From Rhinopithecus roxellana (Eukaryota > Chordata > Mammalia > Primates > Cercopithecidae), in contig NC_044556.1 of assembly GCF_007565055.1 (NCBI RefSeq), positions 138,297,808 through 138,361,807 of the forward strand: a stretch of 64,000 nucleotides of DNA. The letters run 5' to 3'. Under the pieces are notes generated by a model. The model saw only the letters and a list, made by a program, of their open reading frames with translations. It was not told the DNA's origin and made no database searches. This document shows, one piece after another, positions 36,450-49,503 of the stretch. Position numbers and translations under genes: made by a program. The first letter of the stretch is position 1, and each line of letters begins with the position of its first letter.

Positions 36450-36454
36450 TGCTA

Positions 36455-36665
36455 ACAGTATTTTAGTACTGCTTTAAGTCCTTTGGTAATGGTCTATAAT
36501 TAAAATTTACAACAATCTTTCGAGATAGCAACTATGATTATTCCAAGTTTTAAAAAATCGAGGTATAGAGAGGATAAACAATTTCCTTTAGCCAGGTAGC
36601 TAGCTACTAAGTTACAGTTCCAGGATTCAAACATACAGCTTGACTCCAGAGTCTATGCTTTTAAG
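36455..36665 (-). mobile_element. MIR, antisense
   Basis: The reverse MIR core is clear: 'caactatgattattccaagt', 'gaggtatagagaggataaac', 'ccaggtagctagctactaag', 'ttccaggattcaaa' and 'gactccagagtctatgcttt'. Confidence 0.85.
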
Positions 36666-37334
36666 CAATACTTAAAACTTACTTGACGTAGATTCTGATG
36701 GGATATTCAGCTGTTTCTCCTCAGAATTGTATATATGTTAATAGTATCTGAAAAACTTGGATTCTTTTAAATATGAAGAAAATTATTAATAATTAAACAA
36801 TAGCAAAATTACATTATATGTAAACCATGTGTAGGTTTATAAATAGATTTTAAGTAATTAAAGCTTATATAGGAGTACACAAAAAAATGTTTTGCTTATT
36901 CTCTATTTCTGCCACATTAAAAATCTTGTGTCATGCGAGAATGAATGTCAGGCCTGAATGAGGTTGTCGTTAGTACCATCCTTTCTTTGATTTCAGGCTT
37001 GTGTAGCGGACTGGTCTGAAAAAGTGCTTTGCCTCCAGGGATTTCCTCCCCACTTGTTAAATTGAATCCCTGGCAGTCAAAATGTTCTGTCCTTGCTGCA
37101 GATGATGTTTTTCTGTTGCCTTTACTTTAGAATCTTCTGTTTCCAGTCTCTTTGCATTTTTGTAATAATATTGATGAGCGGAAGATTCTGAATTTTGCTT
37201 AGGTAGAAAACCCTACACTATTTATTTATTTATATTTTGCACAATGTATTGCAACAATCTGGGCTCAATTTCTCTGTTCCATGTTTCTTGCCATTTTACT
37301 TTTTACTGTTCCCCCTCTATATATTAAATTTCGT
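36666..37334. other. Unique DNA
   Basis: No gene or repeat recognised apart from a short (ATTT)n stretch near 37219-37233. Confidence 0.45.
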
Positions 37335-37634
37335 GGCTGGGCGCAGTGGCTCACACCTGTAATCCCAGCACTGTGGAAGGCCGAGGTGGGTGGATCCCAA
37401 GGTCAGGAGATCGAGACCATCCTGGCTAACATGGTGAAACCTCGTCTCTACTAAAAATACAAAAAAAATAGCTGGGAGTGTTGGTGGGCGCCTGTACTCC
37501 CAGCTGCTCAGGAGGCTGAGGCAGGAGCATGGCATGAACCTGAGAGGTGGAGCTTGCAGTGAGCAGAGACTGCACCACTGAACTCCAGCCTGGGTGACAG
37601 AGTGAGACTCTGTCTCAATAAATAAATAAATAAA
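37335..37634 (+). mobile_element. AluY-like, sense
   Basis: A full-length sense Alu ('ggctgggcgcagtggctcac' to 'gtgagactctgtctca') with an (AAAT)n tail at 37617-37634. Flanks 'taaatttcg' and 'taaatatcg' may be the target duplication. Confidence 0.93.
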
Positions 37635-39119
37635 TATCGCATTGATTTATCAAATTGTTCTTTATTATGGGCCTCCTGTTCATTAATAATAGTTCACATA
37701 CCTCTTTGACACTGTTCACTTTAAGGAAGATGCTGTGCCACAAATATTGGCCTGATTTAGGGGCATTTGATCAATGCTCATTCCTAGGATTCTATTCGTG
37801 ACTCACTCAGCAACACCTGGGTGCTGAACTGAGTCCAGCCCTGGGCCTATGCTAACTTCACCAGCCTAAGAAGGTCGGGGAATGGACAGCTTGTACCAGC
37901 TCTCTCTCAAAAGCTAAAGTGAACATTCTGTTGTACAATCCAGGCTTTTATGCAAACTCTCTTTGTATTTTCGCTGTCTAGAAGAATTAAAAATTGCCTT
38001 TTCTTGATATTGGAGTAATAAAATGAAGAAGTAGACATAGATTTAGAAGGAATAGGGTCTAAGCAGGTTGTTTATATTTTACTTTCTTTGTATTTCTGAA
38101 TTTGGCTACTCTAACCCAGACAAAAGAAAATTTACGTATGGTCTAGCATAGCTCACTCACATTCTATTCTGATAATTGAAAAAAGAAAAAAAAATCTAAT
38201 AATTAAAAAAGACCTTGTGCCATGCATTTTTATCCCTGGTAATATTTTTCTGAAGGATAAGTTCTAGGAGATTCTGTGCTTTTTGCAAAAGTCCATATGT
38301 TACGATATTTTCATCTATTTGAAAACACTTCAGCATCAACAATTCAACATACATGTATTAATTTAAACAATATTAAACTAATCAGTTATTCCAGACAGAA
38401 ACACAAATTCCAAGAATGATCAAAAAGGCTGTATTCTGACATTGCCCGAATCTCGAAACAACCACACAGTTTTGCAAATTTTCATATTGCAGGTCTGAAT
38501 TAAGTTTTCAGCAGTAAAAATGGTGTTTTCTTCTGAGCATGATAGATGTTAAATGTGAAGTCTCATTGGTGAAATCATAGGTATTTAAGATTGTGATTTG
38601 GCTAAAATACTATAGAAGTATACCTGATCCTTGAATGACCAAGACATAAGAATTGAAGGGCTGTATTAACTTTTATTCTTAAAAATGGCACCCAAGTCTT
38701 CGTTTCAAAACCATCATGAGTCCAGTTATGTAAAGTAGAATTTCTGTTTGCCAGATGTCAACTATAAAGATGCATAAGTACTGTTTCTGGAATATCATCA
38801 CAACAGTCATGTGTAAACCTCGTAATGTAAAGTAATGGCTGGTGCACTGAAAAGGGCAGAAAGCTAGTTCTTCATCAAACTTATCAAACAGGTTAAATAA
38901 AGAATTTTGAAATTGCTAGGTAATAAATATTTGTTTAATAAATATGTGTATGTTGGCAGAATTTGGGCTGAGACTCATTTTTATGACAAGCTAGTGGTAA
39001 ATCTAAGGAACGATAACTAAACCTCATCCTTCCTTAAGCTTTTTGAACATACCATTATTACCAAAATATTCAGTTATTATATGCATACTCAGATTGACTT
39101 GAGTCAGGTAGCAATTTTG
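37635..39119. other. Unique DNA
   Basis: Nothing recognised. Confidence 0.45.
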
Positions 39120-39615
39120 TCCATACTTCATCCTTGTCCTGAGCGTTTCATCCATAGACTTTCTTCACACTGTTTTTTACTTACAGCTTTTCTCTTCACT
39201 GTCGTCATTCTGTGATCATTTTAAATATGCTTCTATATAATATTTAGGAAGGAAAATTATTCGCTTTGCTATTGAAAAGCCTACCTTCCTTTCTTTCTAG
39301 TACCTTTTTGAAAGTTTTCACTTGATCTTTCCATTTCTTTACCTCCATGCCACTTTGAATGCCGAACTTGTCTGAAACATTCTCAGATCCCCACATGCCT
39401 CTTTAATAGTTAAGCCAATGAACACTTTTAGCATTTTTTTACTTTTTCTGTCATTTGGCCTCTTGGCAGCATTTGGAACAATCGACCTTTCCCCTCTTCA
39501 GGCATCATGACACTCCTCCTCCTCATTCGAGCCTTTCATTTCTGATCAATAATTTTCGGTATTCGTTGAGGACTCATTTTCTTCTGCCCAGCTTTTAAAT
39601 ATTGATATTCCCTGA
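39120..39615 (+). repeat. Ancient LINE-like sequence, family uncertain
   Basis: 'cagcatttggaacaatcgac', 'catgacactcctcctcctca' and 'cagcttttaaatattgatat' followed by 'tccctgaat' recall a conserved old LINE/CR1-L3 or L2-type dispersed repeat. The left part (39120-39420) is vaguer. Confidence 0.4.
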
Positions 39616-40879
39616 ATAAACAATAAACCAAGCATTATATTTACTGAGACATGTTAATGCTCTTCTACACAGTAATGAAATGTGTGCTGTCGTGTGCTTG
39701 CTTACCTGCAGCCTTCTTTTGGCTGTTTATCTGCAGGGGAGTGAAAGTTCTGCTCTGCTAGGGCACTGTGAAGCCATAACCTCCTCTCTGGTTCTTATTT
39801 CAAGCAAATAATTAAATGGATTTCTGCTCTGATTATTTCTAAAAATTTTTTAAGTAAGTACAGAAAAAAAAAAGACTAAGTTTTAGCATTTACTACAACT
39901 TAGTGAATGCTGTGACTTTGCTTTGAAGAGGAGGCTGAAACTGACCTACTTCATCAAAACAACAACGGTTTTATAATTTAGCACTAGAAAGATTTAGGGC
40001 CTTGACTCTCAGAAAGTTGAAGGGTCACTCTGAGGAATGGGTGTAAAGAAATATGACAGAGTTGACAAATAGTATAATTTGAGTGACTCCCCAATGATTC
40101 CTATGAACTGAGTCTTTTAGAGGAAACAGTAATGACAGGAAAAATGAGGAAGGGGTTATAATTTGGAAAACATGATCACATGATTCTAAATTACTGATTT
40201 TCCACATTTTCTAAAATTGAGAAATCAAAGAGGGCATTTTGCTCATTTATAAACTAATATTGCATAGGTTTTGCTTTCATATTTGGAAAGTGAAAACAGT
40301 ACTAACAGAGACACAGTAACAATGTGTTATTCAAGACATTATAATATCTTGATGGTCATAGGTACAACATTTTAAGTAAGTCTTTTTAAATCTGTGATTA
40401 TATTAATTTACAATTTATGTAAAGTGTGTAGAAGGTATTCCAATATTGGAATGTAATATTAAATGATATTGAATATATGTTATATTAGTTTATTATTTTT
40501 ATTTAACTCAAATTGGAAATTATCTTATAATTTGCCATAATTCCTTCTATAACCATTGTTAATACAGAGATGATTTTATATGTAGTACATAATATTATAT
40601 ATATAAAACATGTCATATAATATATTCACAATAATTCACAAATTTATCTTTGTAGTCCTAATATCTCTATTCCCATTGGTAATGGCCTACTGAAAATTCC
40701 TCCAAATAGTTATTCTGTACAATCAGAAAATCCCCGGAAATAACACTGTTCATTCTCTTTCCTAACACATCTTTTACTTGTCCTGTGTTACACATCTCAA
40801 GAAATGGCAAATTTGTAACCTAGAAATCTGAGAGTCATTGACTTTTCCTTTCCTTCAGCTTCCATATTCAGAAGGTGAT
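39616..40879. other. Unique AT-rich DNA
   Basis: Nothing recognised. 40560-40640 is almost pure AT. Confidence 0.45.
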
Positions 40880-41225
40880 TGTCTTAGTCTGCTCTGGCTG
40901 CCATGGCAAAATACCATTCAAAAATAAACAACAGAAATGTATTTTCTCACAATTCTGAATGCTGTGAAATCCCAAGTCAAGGTACTGACTGATTCAATTC
41001 CTGATGAGGTCTCTCTTACTGACTTGCAGACTGTCACCTTCTTGCTGTGTCTTCAGGTGATGGAGAGAGTAAGCTGTGGTGTCTCTTTTTCTTCTCATAA
41101 AGGCACCAGCTCTGTCAGACTAGGGCCTCACCCTTATGACCTCATTTAACTTTTATCACCTCTTGACAGGCCTGTCTCCAAATAATCACTTTCAGGGTTC
41201 AGGTTTCAAAGTATAAATTTGTCTG
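40880..41225 (-). mobile_element. MLT1-type MaLR LTR, antisense
   Basis: The reverse of an MLT1 LTR: 'gtcttagtctgctctggctg', 'aacaacagaaatgtattttc', 'ttcttgctgtgtcttcaggt', 'gggcctcacccttatgacct' and 'gtctccaaataatcact'. The plus frame 40937-41149 lies wholly inside it and is not a gene. Confidence 0.85.
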
Positions 41226-41261
41226 TAACAATTATGTAGATTTCTAAATTCTACCTATGTA

Positions 41262-42255
41262 TTATCTCTTACTCTGTTCATTCCTTTATTTCAAGTCCTT
41301 ATTATTTCTCAACTTCATTGTATCAATAATCTGTTAACTGCCTTCCTCTGATACCTTATTTTATGCCATTAATTTGCCCTCCATCAATACATGATTTACC
41401 ACCTAAGTGATGTTTCTAAAAGACAAATCTGATATGTCATTTCCCTTCTTGGGAAGCAATTAAGGGAATTAATAATATGAAGGCTCTGGAGTAAGAGTTT
41501 GTGATCTTGGCTCTACCACTTATTAGCTCTGTGGCCTTGGCAAGTTAATTACTTAACCTCTCCAAGTCTTGATTCACTTCTTTATAACATAAGGATCATC
41601 AATGAGCCTATCTCATAAGGTTAAAAGGAGGATTAAATGAAAGAAAATGCATAGAAGACATTACAGTGTTGTTTATATAGGAAGCTCTCAATACAGGAAG
41701 CTGTTATTATTATTATCCAATTAAAATCTTATATGACTTCTCTCAGCTTTTAGGTAAACTGTAATCTCCTTTTTATGATATATAAGGACCTTCATGATAT
41801 GCTCTCAGATTATGTCTCCAAATTTATATCTTTACTAGAGATGTTTCTGCTTTTCCCTTGGGTAAATTATACTGAGCAGTTTGTAATTCTTTATAAGCTG
41901 CCTCCTTTGTCCTAGCCTCTAGACCTCCGGAAGAAAACCTCCCTCACATTAATCCTCCTTTTCCAGTAAGTAACACCTGCCTAATCATCATTAAAGAATC
42001 AATTCTGGAGTTTCTTGTCCAACTAAGATTCCATGACTTCCTCATTTTATCTAGGGTAGGTTTTCCTCTCCCTTCCCAGGACTCGTACAGCAGTCATGTT
42101 TATCTCTTTCATATCACTAATTATATGATATGATCATTTCACTTTTGTTTACCTCTTTTCTCTTCTAAATTATACCTATTCTTCATGGTTGTTGTTTTTA
42201 TTTTATTAATGTTGTTCTTAAATATTGGGGCCTAGACAATCAACAGACAGTAAAT
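41262..42255 (+). mobile_element. L2 LINE 3' end, split by a MIR
   Basis: The left piece (41262-41470) has 'gtgatgtttctaaaagacaa' and 'atctgatatgtcatttccct'. The right piece (41725-42255) has 'aggtaaactgtaatctcctt', 'aaggaccttcatgatatgct', 'ctcctttgtcctagcctcta' and the tail 'caacagacagtaaataaata'. The L2 order continues across the MIR. Confidence 0.75.
41478..41715 (+). mobile_element. MIR, sense, inserted in L2
   Basis: A nearly complete MIR: 'aggctctggagtaagagttt', 'ctctaccacttattagctct', 'gtggccttggcaagttaatt', 'acttaacctctccaagtctt', 'gaggattaaatgaaag' and 'gaagctctcaata'. Confidence 0.92.
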
Positions 42256-44220
42256 AAATAATCTTAATGGATAAATTTGTCCACTCCTTTAAAAATACCT
42301 GTGTTCTTATCTTCATAAACCAGTGGCCATAATATTTATCTTCCTGTTAAATTCATACCTTACCCTACATCTGTTTACCCTGCTCTGAATCCTGTAATTC
42401 AGTAATATTATGAGGATAATTTTGTTGTTGATGTGATCTCTTTCAGTGTCACTCTGGAAGATAGATTTTGTTAGACTGTTTTTTACTGTACAGAAGCAGA
42501 TTTCAAAATAATTCTGTTAAAGCAGAAAAGTTCTTTACAGTGTTTCAAAATATTTTCATTCCTTTCCACCCCTCATATCTACATTACACTTGTTTTATAG
42601 TAAACTATAAAAACCAATCTTAAGTTAGGTTTTCTAACTATTATTTTAGTACAAGGAGTACATGATCATATAACAATATACTATTCTCATTTCTTCTACT
42701 TTTATACAGTGAGGATTATAATTATGATTGAATGCCATGCAGATTTCAGAGAAGTTGTTTATTTTTATGTCATCACGAACTCATATGTGTAAATTTTACT
42801 TTCCTGCATAATCATATTTTTGCCTCCTTAAGTTTGCCGATTAGGTTACAGTTTTTTTTTGTCCTCAGGTAAATGTTAGATGCAGTTATAGGTAAAATTG
42901 CAAGTCTGTATAGATAGCTGGTATGATCTTAGCTAAAAATAACTGAACATTTCTTGGTTGGTGGATATAGGATCAAAACATAGAGTAGAGAGAAGTGACC
43001 TCAAATCGAACACATCTTGCACTGTTGTTTGTCAACAGTAAATTACATCTGATTTTAAACAAGAGAAGGAAAAACTGCTGGCGACCTGTGATTGTGCTTC
43101 ATACAAGGATCAATACAAAGGAGAATAGCCTTGTTAGCTTTTTCCAAGTTCTCTGACTTCCTGGAGCAAATTGGCAGTACTTTTTGGTCATTCTCAATTA
43201 ATAGCACTCTCTCCCTAAGCCAGAGAGTCTATAGTCCTGGGGATGGTAGGGAGAAGGGGGAGAGTTTCTCAAATAACATAACAGGAGTGTTCCAGACTGA
43301 AGATTGCTTTGATTAAAAAATAAAAAAAAAAAAAAAAAAAAAAAAGCAATTGGTTTTCACCTTCTATGAAAGGATTAGGAACTCAGAAATGCTGAGAGAA
43401 AAAGGGAGGAAGACTTTTGTGTATTTTGCAAACCTTGTTTTGAAGTGCACAAACTAGTGATTTCTAAATCAATTTGAGAGTGAGAATTAAACTCTTTTAA
43501 CCAACATTTTGAAGAGATTTTGACAAGTTTTTTGCGTGACCATGTGGGTGAAAGCAAACTACAATCTTCCTCTATCCCTGATTGCATGTGTTTCATTGTT
43601 ATATTTTTCTCAGCAAGGCTTTTGTGTTTAAAAAAAACAAAACAAACAAACAAACAAAAAAAACTAACTAATTTGAGTGTGTCTCAACATTTTATTTTGA
43701 TTAATTGTTAATTAATTTTAGAAGTAATTAAAAATTAATTATTTTTAGCTAATCCTAAGATTCGTGGTAAAATAAGGAAGAGGTAATGTGTTCCAAATCA
43801 CATTACCATTTGTGCTGCCAAAGTGGAATATAGGTTATTGTGATAGGGAGAAAGAGAAGAGAACAGAACACAAAAAATTGAGTGCAAAAGTAGAGAAGAA
43901 GGGAAAGAAAGAAAATGCGCCTATTAAAAAAAAAACAGCAAAGTGTAGTGGGTAAGTTAGATATTGTAGTAGGCAAGTTAGATATATGTTTTATTCCAAA
44001 TTATGACAGCATTTATGAATATGGTTTTAGCCATTTCATTTTGGGAATAATAAAGGGCATAGTAAGTACTCAGTAAATATTAGCCATTAATTATAAAATA
44101 TCACTCAGAGGCACGCACGCCATAGGTTCTTAGGCCTTTTTAGTAACACATGTCTTATACTCATAGTTATGAATTTGCATAGGAACCGTTCACAGAATAG
44201 TAATCAAGTACAAATTTGTT
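42256..44220. other. Unique DNA with A-runs
   Basis: No gene. A-run at ~43315-43344, (CAAA)n at ~43638-43660 and an A-run at ~43925. Frames at 43092-43316, 43375-43653 and 43520-43711 have no family features and end in or cross low-complexity sequence. Confidence 0.45.
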
Positions 44221-44234
44221 TGCAAAATTTTTTC

Positions 44235-44653
44235 TTTTTTTTTTTTTTTTTTTTGGAATTAAGAATCAAGTTTAATTGCATAAATAAATATTTTTACAAT
44301 ACATCACTTTACATTTTTTCCTGATTTGTAGTGTGTGTGTTTGTTTAAGTAAAAGCCTTATAGAATTACCAATTTACTCAAATATATAAGCAGTAAAAAC
44401 TGAAGTTTTTGAAATTCATTTCAATTTTACAAAATTGTTAAAATCTGAAAAATTTGGCAGGGCTCAGCCTTTATTATTATTAGTTATAATAGCAACATAA
44501 TTTTCTTGTCATTTGATATTTCTTATATTTTTGAACATGAGCATCACAGTTTTAATGTCATTTTCCATGCAAACTGTTTAAACAAGATTTGGGTGATGTT
44601 GATCTTATTAGCAAAAGTTTCTGTTAATGATTCTTCAATTTCATGAATTTATC
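44235..44653 (-). pseudogene. Putative processed 3'UTR retrocopy, source unknown
   Basis: A T-run (44235-44254; an A-tail on the minus strand) is followed by non-repeat sequence. In minus direction this ends 'gcaattaaacttgattctta', i.e. an ATTAAA poly(A) signal about 16 nt before the tail. Near-identical flanks, 'tgcaaaattttttctt' (44221-44236) and 'tgcaaaatttttttctt' (44654-44670), look like an L1-type target duplication ending in T. Together these suggest a 5'-truncated ~400-bp copy of an mRNA 3' end. I do not recognise the source gene, and no coding sequence is visible between the duplications. Confidence 0.55.
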
Positions 44654-44670
44654 TGCAAAATTTTTTTCTT

Positions 44671-45504
44671 GCAAACCATTTGGAGACATGGGACCCACTG
44701 AATCTTCCTCATAAAATTCAATTGTGTCTTGAACTTATGATGATTTCTCCTTAATAAATGGAATGGAATTTATGGCTTCAAATATGAATGAACAAATGTA
44801 AAATAAGACATATCCATGTGTTAGATTAAATATTTTCCAACATAAAAGAAAAATGTAAAAGTAATATAATTTCAGAATGTTTTGTTTGTGTGAGTAGGTA
44901 GATGGCTAAAGAAAACCTAAAAAACAAGTATATATTTATTTTATAAATATTATTATATGCTCCCCTTTGCTAGGTATTAAGTGTGCCCTGTACAAAACTC
45001 GCTTTCTAAAACAGACATTGTGCCGATTCTTATGGCACATATTCCTTAGCAGGGACTACAGTCAATACTCAAGTAAATAAGCAAACACATAATTACAAGA
45101 TGAATTTCTACAATATTTATAAGATAAACATACAGGGGAGAATAGGAGAGCATAGTAGCTACTCACATGAAGGTAGTTAGGGAAACCCTATCTGTGCTGG
45201 TAGAATTGAAGCTGGATTCTGAAGGACAAGAAAGCTAGCTATTAATAGAGATGGAGAGTAGAATGATCCAGACAGATCCATGTGCAGCTGTTGAATAGTA
45301 GGTGCAAAGAGGTCGACTTGATTGAGGAATTGAAATGACTGTGTCTAGAGTTTGTGAGGTGAAAATGACATATGATGGATTTTAGAATGTATGATGTTGA
45401 TGTTGGGTTTACAGTAATTATAAAAAGACTTACCTGGCAAATACCTAGTTGTGGACTATAAGAGTTAGGGGATGAGTCATAAAACTAAAACAGAAAGTAA
45501 GCGA
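44671..45504. other. Unique DNA with an old repeat-like part
   Basis: 45080-45440 ('gagagcatagtagctactca', 'agttagggaaaccctatctg', 'ggattctgaaggacaagaaa', 'tgaatagtaggtgcaaagag') reads like an old mammalian dispersed repeat; family not assigned. Confidence 0.4.
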
Positions 45505-45672
45505 AGTCCTCCCTATTCAAAGTGTGGTACATGAACCAGTAGGATCAGTCCTAGATGGGAGTGTGTTTAAACTGCAGAATCCTGGAGTCCACCACAGATT
45601 TAGGGAAATGGGGTCATCATTTTAATGAGATCTCAAGGTACTTTATAGGCATATTATTACAGTTAGAAAATG
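45505..45672 (-). mobile_element. MER5A-like hAT-Charlie element, antisense
   Basis: 'attcaaagtgtggtacatga', 'accagtaggatcagtcctag', 'ctgcagaatcctggagtcca' and 'ccacagatttagggaaatgg' follow the reverse of MER5A. Confidence 0.7.
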
Positions 45673-46429
45673 TAGGGTCTGGGTGATTATTGAAGATGAC
45701 TTGGTTTTGATGGGGTGATGGCTTGAGTGGAAATAATTGGATTGATTCAAGGTATATTTCATAGGCTATTTAATGTAGTTTAATGAAGTAAGTCATTTTT
45801 TAAACTCTTCCATCAATGAACTCCTGAAGCACCGGGGAAAATAAACATTCCTCTGCTGCCAGGCTTGTCTGAAAGTTTTCTCACAAGACTCACATATATT
45901 TATTCTCCTGTTTTATTTTTAAAAAGTAACATTTCTATTATACTCTATAGCACATTTTTATTTCATTATAAAATTATAAACCATTAATGAAAACCTATGA
46001 TAAAAACTTGGGCATATTCACTGTGTGGCTTTATATAACTTTATGTACCCTGAATAAACCACCAAGCACACAGATCTAACAAGTTGCAAAAGCACAGAAT
46101 ATATTCAATACCATGGCAAATGTTAATTTCAGGACATTGGTATTTGAACATTTATTAGAAATAAATATCAGGCTATTCAGGCAACATTAAACAAACATTA
46201 CTCTGTGCTGAATATGTGCCAGGCTGGGTCCTATGTGCTAAGACAGTGTGAATAAAAGAGACTGTCCTCGAAATGAGAAAAGAACATGCGCTGAAATTGA
46301 ATAATATCATAGATAGGAGAAAATAAGGCAAAGACTCCTGTTTTTTTAATTTGAATTGTCCACCTTTTAGGTAAATGTGCATTCATTAAGTATATTCAGT
46401 TTAGTAATTCAGAATGTGATTAACTGAAA
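45673..46429. other. Unique DNA, trace of old repeat
   Basis: 46150-46275 ('aacatttattagaaataaat', 'ctgaatatgtgccaggctgg', 'gtcctatgtgctaagacag') resembles a common old mammalian repeat. Nothing else recognised. Confidence 0.45.
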
Positions 46430-47260
46430 TGCAGCACTAATCTACTTGCAAATCTTGTTGTCTGGGAAATGAGGAAAGATGGAAAGGCTGTTTGAAAATG
46501 GTAGCATCTGACCTATTACAAGCCTGGGTGAAAAAAAGAAATACTAAGACTGCTGCAACAAAACAAACCCATAAAAGCACAAAATGGGAGTGCAAGCCAT
46601 TTACCTTTACAACAGCTGCATGGTGCAGATGAATCAAAGCACTGCCAGCAATAAACAGATCTGGTCAATGTCAATTTTCCCCAGGCATCTGGTATTGTCA
46701 CTAGTGATTTTACTGAAGATTACCCATCAGTTAGTGCAGATTTGTTTTTTAATTGGCCCTTACCGCACCTGCCACATTTTTCTTGTTCTTGGTCCCAGAA
46801 GCTTTTTGCAGAGATGAAGAAGGTGGCTATCTGGAGAATATATTCTTAAAGCACACCGTGAAGGACATTCATGAGAACAATTAAGTTTTTAATACAAGGG
46901 AAAAGGCGCCCTTGTTTAATATAAAGAGAAGGAATATAGGGCAATTATTAGTGAATTAGGAACAAGTCGCCATAGCATCTACATTATTATAATGTCAGCT
47001 TTGGAAAGTGATCATTTTCATAGTATTTCTTTTTAATTTCATATAATAGTCAAGTATGACATGCTGGAAGTAAATTATGAACAGGTGGGCTGGGTGTCTG
47101 GCGGGCAACACCACTCATCAGGTTGACAAAGCAGCAAGACAGATCACAGGATAATCAGCAGGTGGGTAAGGAAGCAGCAGGCATAATGATTTGCTACATA
47201 ATATTTGGCATTAATTACAACTGTTGAAATGCCAGGGGCAGTTTTACTTTAAGTTGAAGA
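46430..47260. other. Unique, non-repeat block, enhancer-like composition
   Basis: 46430-46830 and 47080-47250 hold no recognised repeat and are richer in GC than their surroundings. They contain 'ttacaacagctgcatggtgc' (CAGCTG E-box), 'ttaccgcacctgcc', 'gcataatgatttgctacata' and 'ggcattaattacaactg'. This may be conserved regulatory DNA; sequence alone cannot show it. Open frames on both strands overlap each other and look like chance. Confidence 0.3.
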
Positions 47261-49350
47261 ATACAAATATGGTTTGGAATCTTCTATTAACTTAGTGACC
47301 TATATGTTTTAGAATCTTTATGTTATAATATGATTGTATTATGATATAGAAATATACATTGGCATAATGTATTTTAGATAAAGTTTACAAATGAGTAACA
47401 AGCACCTGGTTTGACTTTCTCATAATTGTCCACAATTTGCACCAAAAATTAACACAGAATTATAAAACCTCAAAGATGTAAACAAAATCAGGAATGTTTT
47501 TATCTTATTAGTCTATATAAATAAATAGAAACGTTACCGAAATTTAAATAATGCACAAATGACACTGGATGTTCAAACTTTTGAACAGTGTCCAACACTA
47601 AACAAGCCTAACAAGACTGAGAACAGCAACAGATTCAAAGCTCAGGAGCTCAGGATTTTTTGGGGGGTGAATCCGTACATTCTTCCAAAAAGAAATTATC
47701 TGTTAGTAGTGAGATTAACCCACGTTAGGCCCTAAACCCTTTTTAGGGCCTACTAAACTGAATTTTCAAAAAGGCTTTATGAAAGAATTTTGCTAATGTT
47801 AAGGAAAAATTCATCAAGAAAATGATTAGACAAAGGAAATTTGCTGTGCTTCTCTCATGTGTTTCATCAAATACATGATTCGGTCATTTATCTTCAACTA
47901 AAGAAGAGTTTGTGGTATAAATGATTCATTTACTTTTATTTTTCCCCCTTTTTGTTTTGCATCATCTTACTGCACCATCTTTAAAACATTGCTTCTGTTT
48001 ATTACTGGTTTTTGTTATCAAGAGAATACAATAGATGTTGATTTTCTACTATATATCCAAAATGAAATACAGATAGTAGTCAAGAACAAAGAAAGTTAAA
48101 GTAATTCTTTCAATCAATGTTAAAGTTATTAGCTTGAAGACTGTTTCATGGAGTGGGGTAAGGCCAGTATAACTGTCTCCTAACAGTCAAGAGTATACAC
48201 AGAGTAGTCAAACTAGCCTCTGAGCCGCCAAGAGCCCATGAGACTGGGAGGGTGGCAAAGGTGGTAAATAAGCAGGGTTGTATAAAATGAAGAGAATATC
48301 TCCTTGAGTGTTGGCTGTAGAGGAATGCAGATCAGGAAATAGAGCTCCATGCAAAACAACCCTTACTAAAACATGTATCAAGTACCTGCTGAAGTACGTT
48401 ATCATTCAATAAGGCATTATCATTCAATAATGCTAATAAAGTTAAACTAAAAGATAATTAAATATATTAACATTTACCTGAAAAAAAAAAAAAAGATTAT
48501 GAAATGGAACGAAGAGAAAGGTTAGGGAAATAAACCTTAAGGGTTTTTAAAATGCTTTCAAATGTAGGTACAAACAGGGTGAGTTTCAAAGCAATGCTGA
48601 AAAACCTCAAAATTTTGTCCCAAAGAAGTGATGACTGTGGTTTTGGACTTGATAATATAGAAGAATGTATTTATACATGAAAATGAACTCTTTAAGTGTT
48701 TCAAGATATGAGGCAGAGATAAACATAATAGTTACAAAATTATACTGTATTTCAAAATGAATTATTGCTCTATGCTGAGAAGTTTTTCATATTCTTCAAA
48801 TGTGACTAAAGTCTTGTTGGGAAGCATTGGATTAACATACCACCATTTCCCATTAAGTTAGAGACTTAAGCATCCTCGAATGGAAAACAACAACAACAAC
48901 AACAAACTTGCAGATTTTATATGTGTTACAATTTAAAAGTTACAAGAAAACATTAGTAACCTCCTTATCAACTGCTATGCTAAATAAATTATTTTCTTTT
49001 TGATTCAAGGATTGATTTTTTCACTGGCTTAAGTCTAATTTAAATAAATAAAACTGTATGTATACCTTGCAGTCCTAAAAATGACTTCATTCTCCATAGC
49101 CCTGGATGTAGGTGCTTCATGGAAGCACCATGGTAGGTGAATACATGGAAATAATAACTGTTCTATTTGCATAGTGGCTACTTTTCAGTCCTCAGAATGA
49201 GCTTTCGTCACTGTTCTTGAGAAGTAGCTAGAAAATATCCATGATTGAAAATTAACCTTTATATCTTATTATCTGTAGGACAATGGGTTTAATTTAAATG
49301 TTTGAAAAACTGTCAATTAATACAAGAAAACTGGCCTCACTGTCATATTT
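47261..49350. other. Unique AT-rich DNA
   Basis: No gene. An A-run is at ~48481-48494, (CAA)n at 48887-48904, and a short perfect hairpin at 49111-49129 ('ggtgcttc' - atg - 'gaagcacc'). Confidence 0.45.
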
Positions 49351-49503
49351 AAAAGGAGTTTTGGGAATCCTTTCCCCATTTTTTATTTTTGTCAGGTTTG
49401 TCAAAGATCAGATGGTTGTAGATGTGTGGTATTATTTCTGAGGGCTCTGTTCTGTTCCATTGGTCTGTATGTCTGTTTTGGTACCAGAACCGTGCTGTTG
49501 TGG

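Noticed and set aside
40937..41149. 70-codon plus frame
   Set aside because: Entirely inside an antisense MLT1 LTR.
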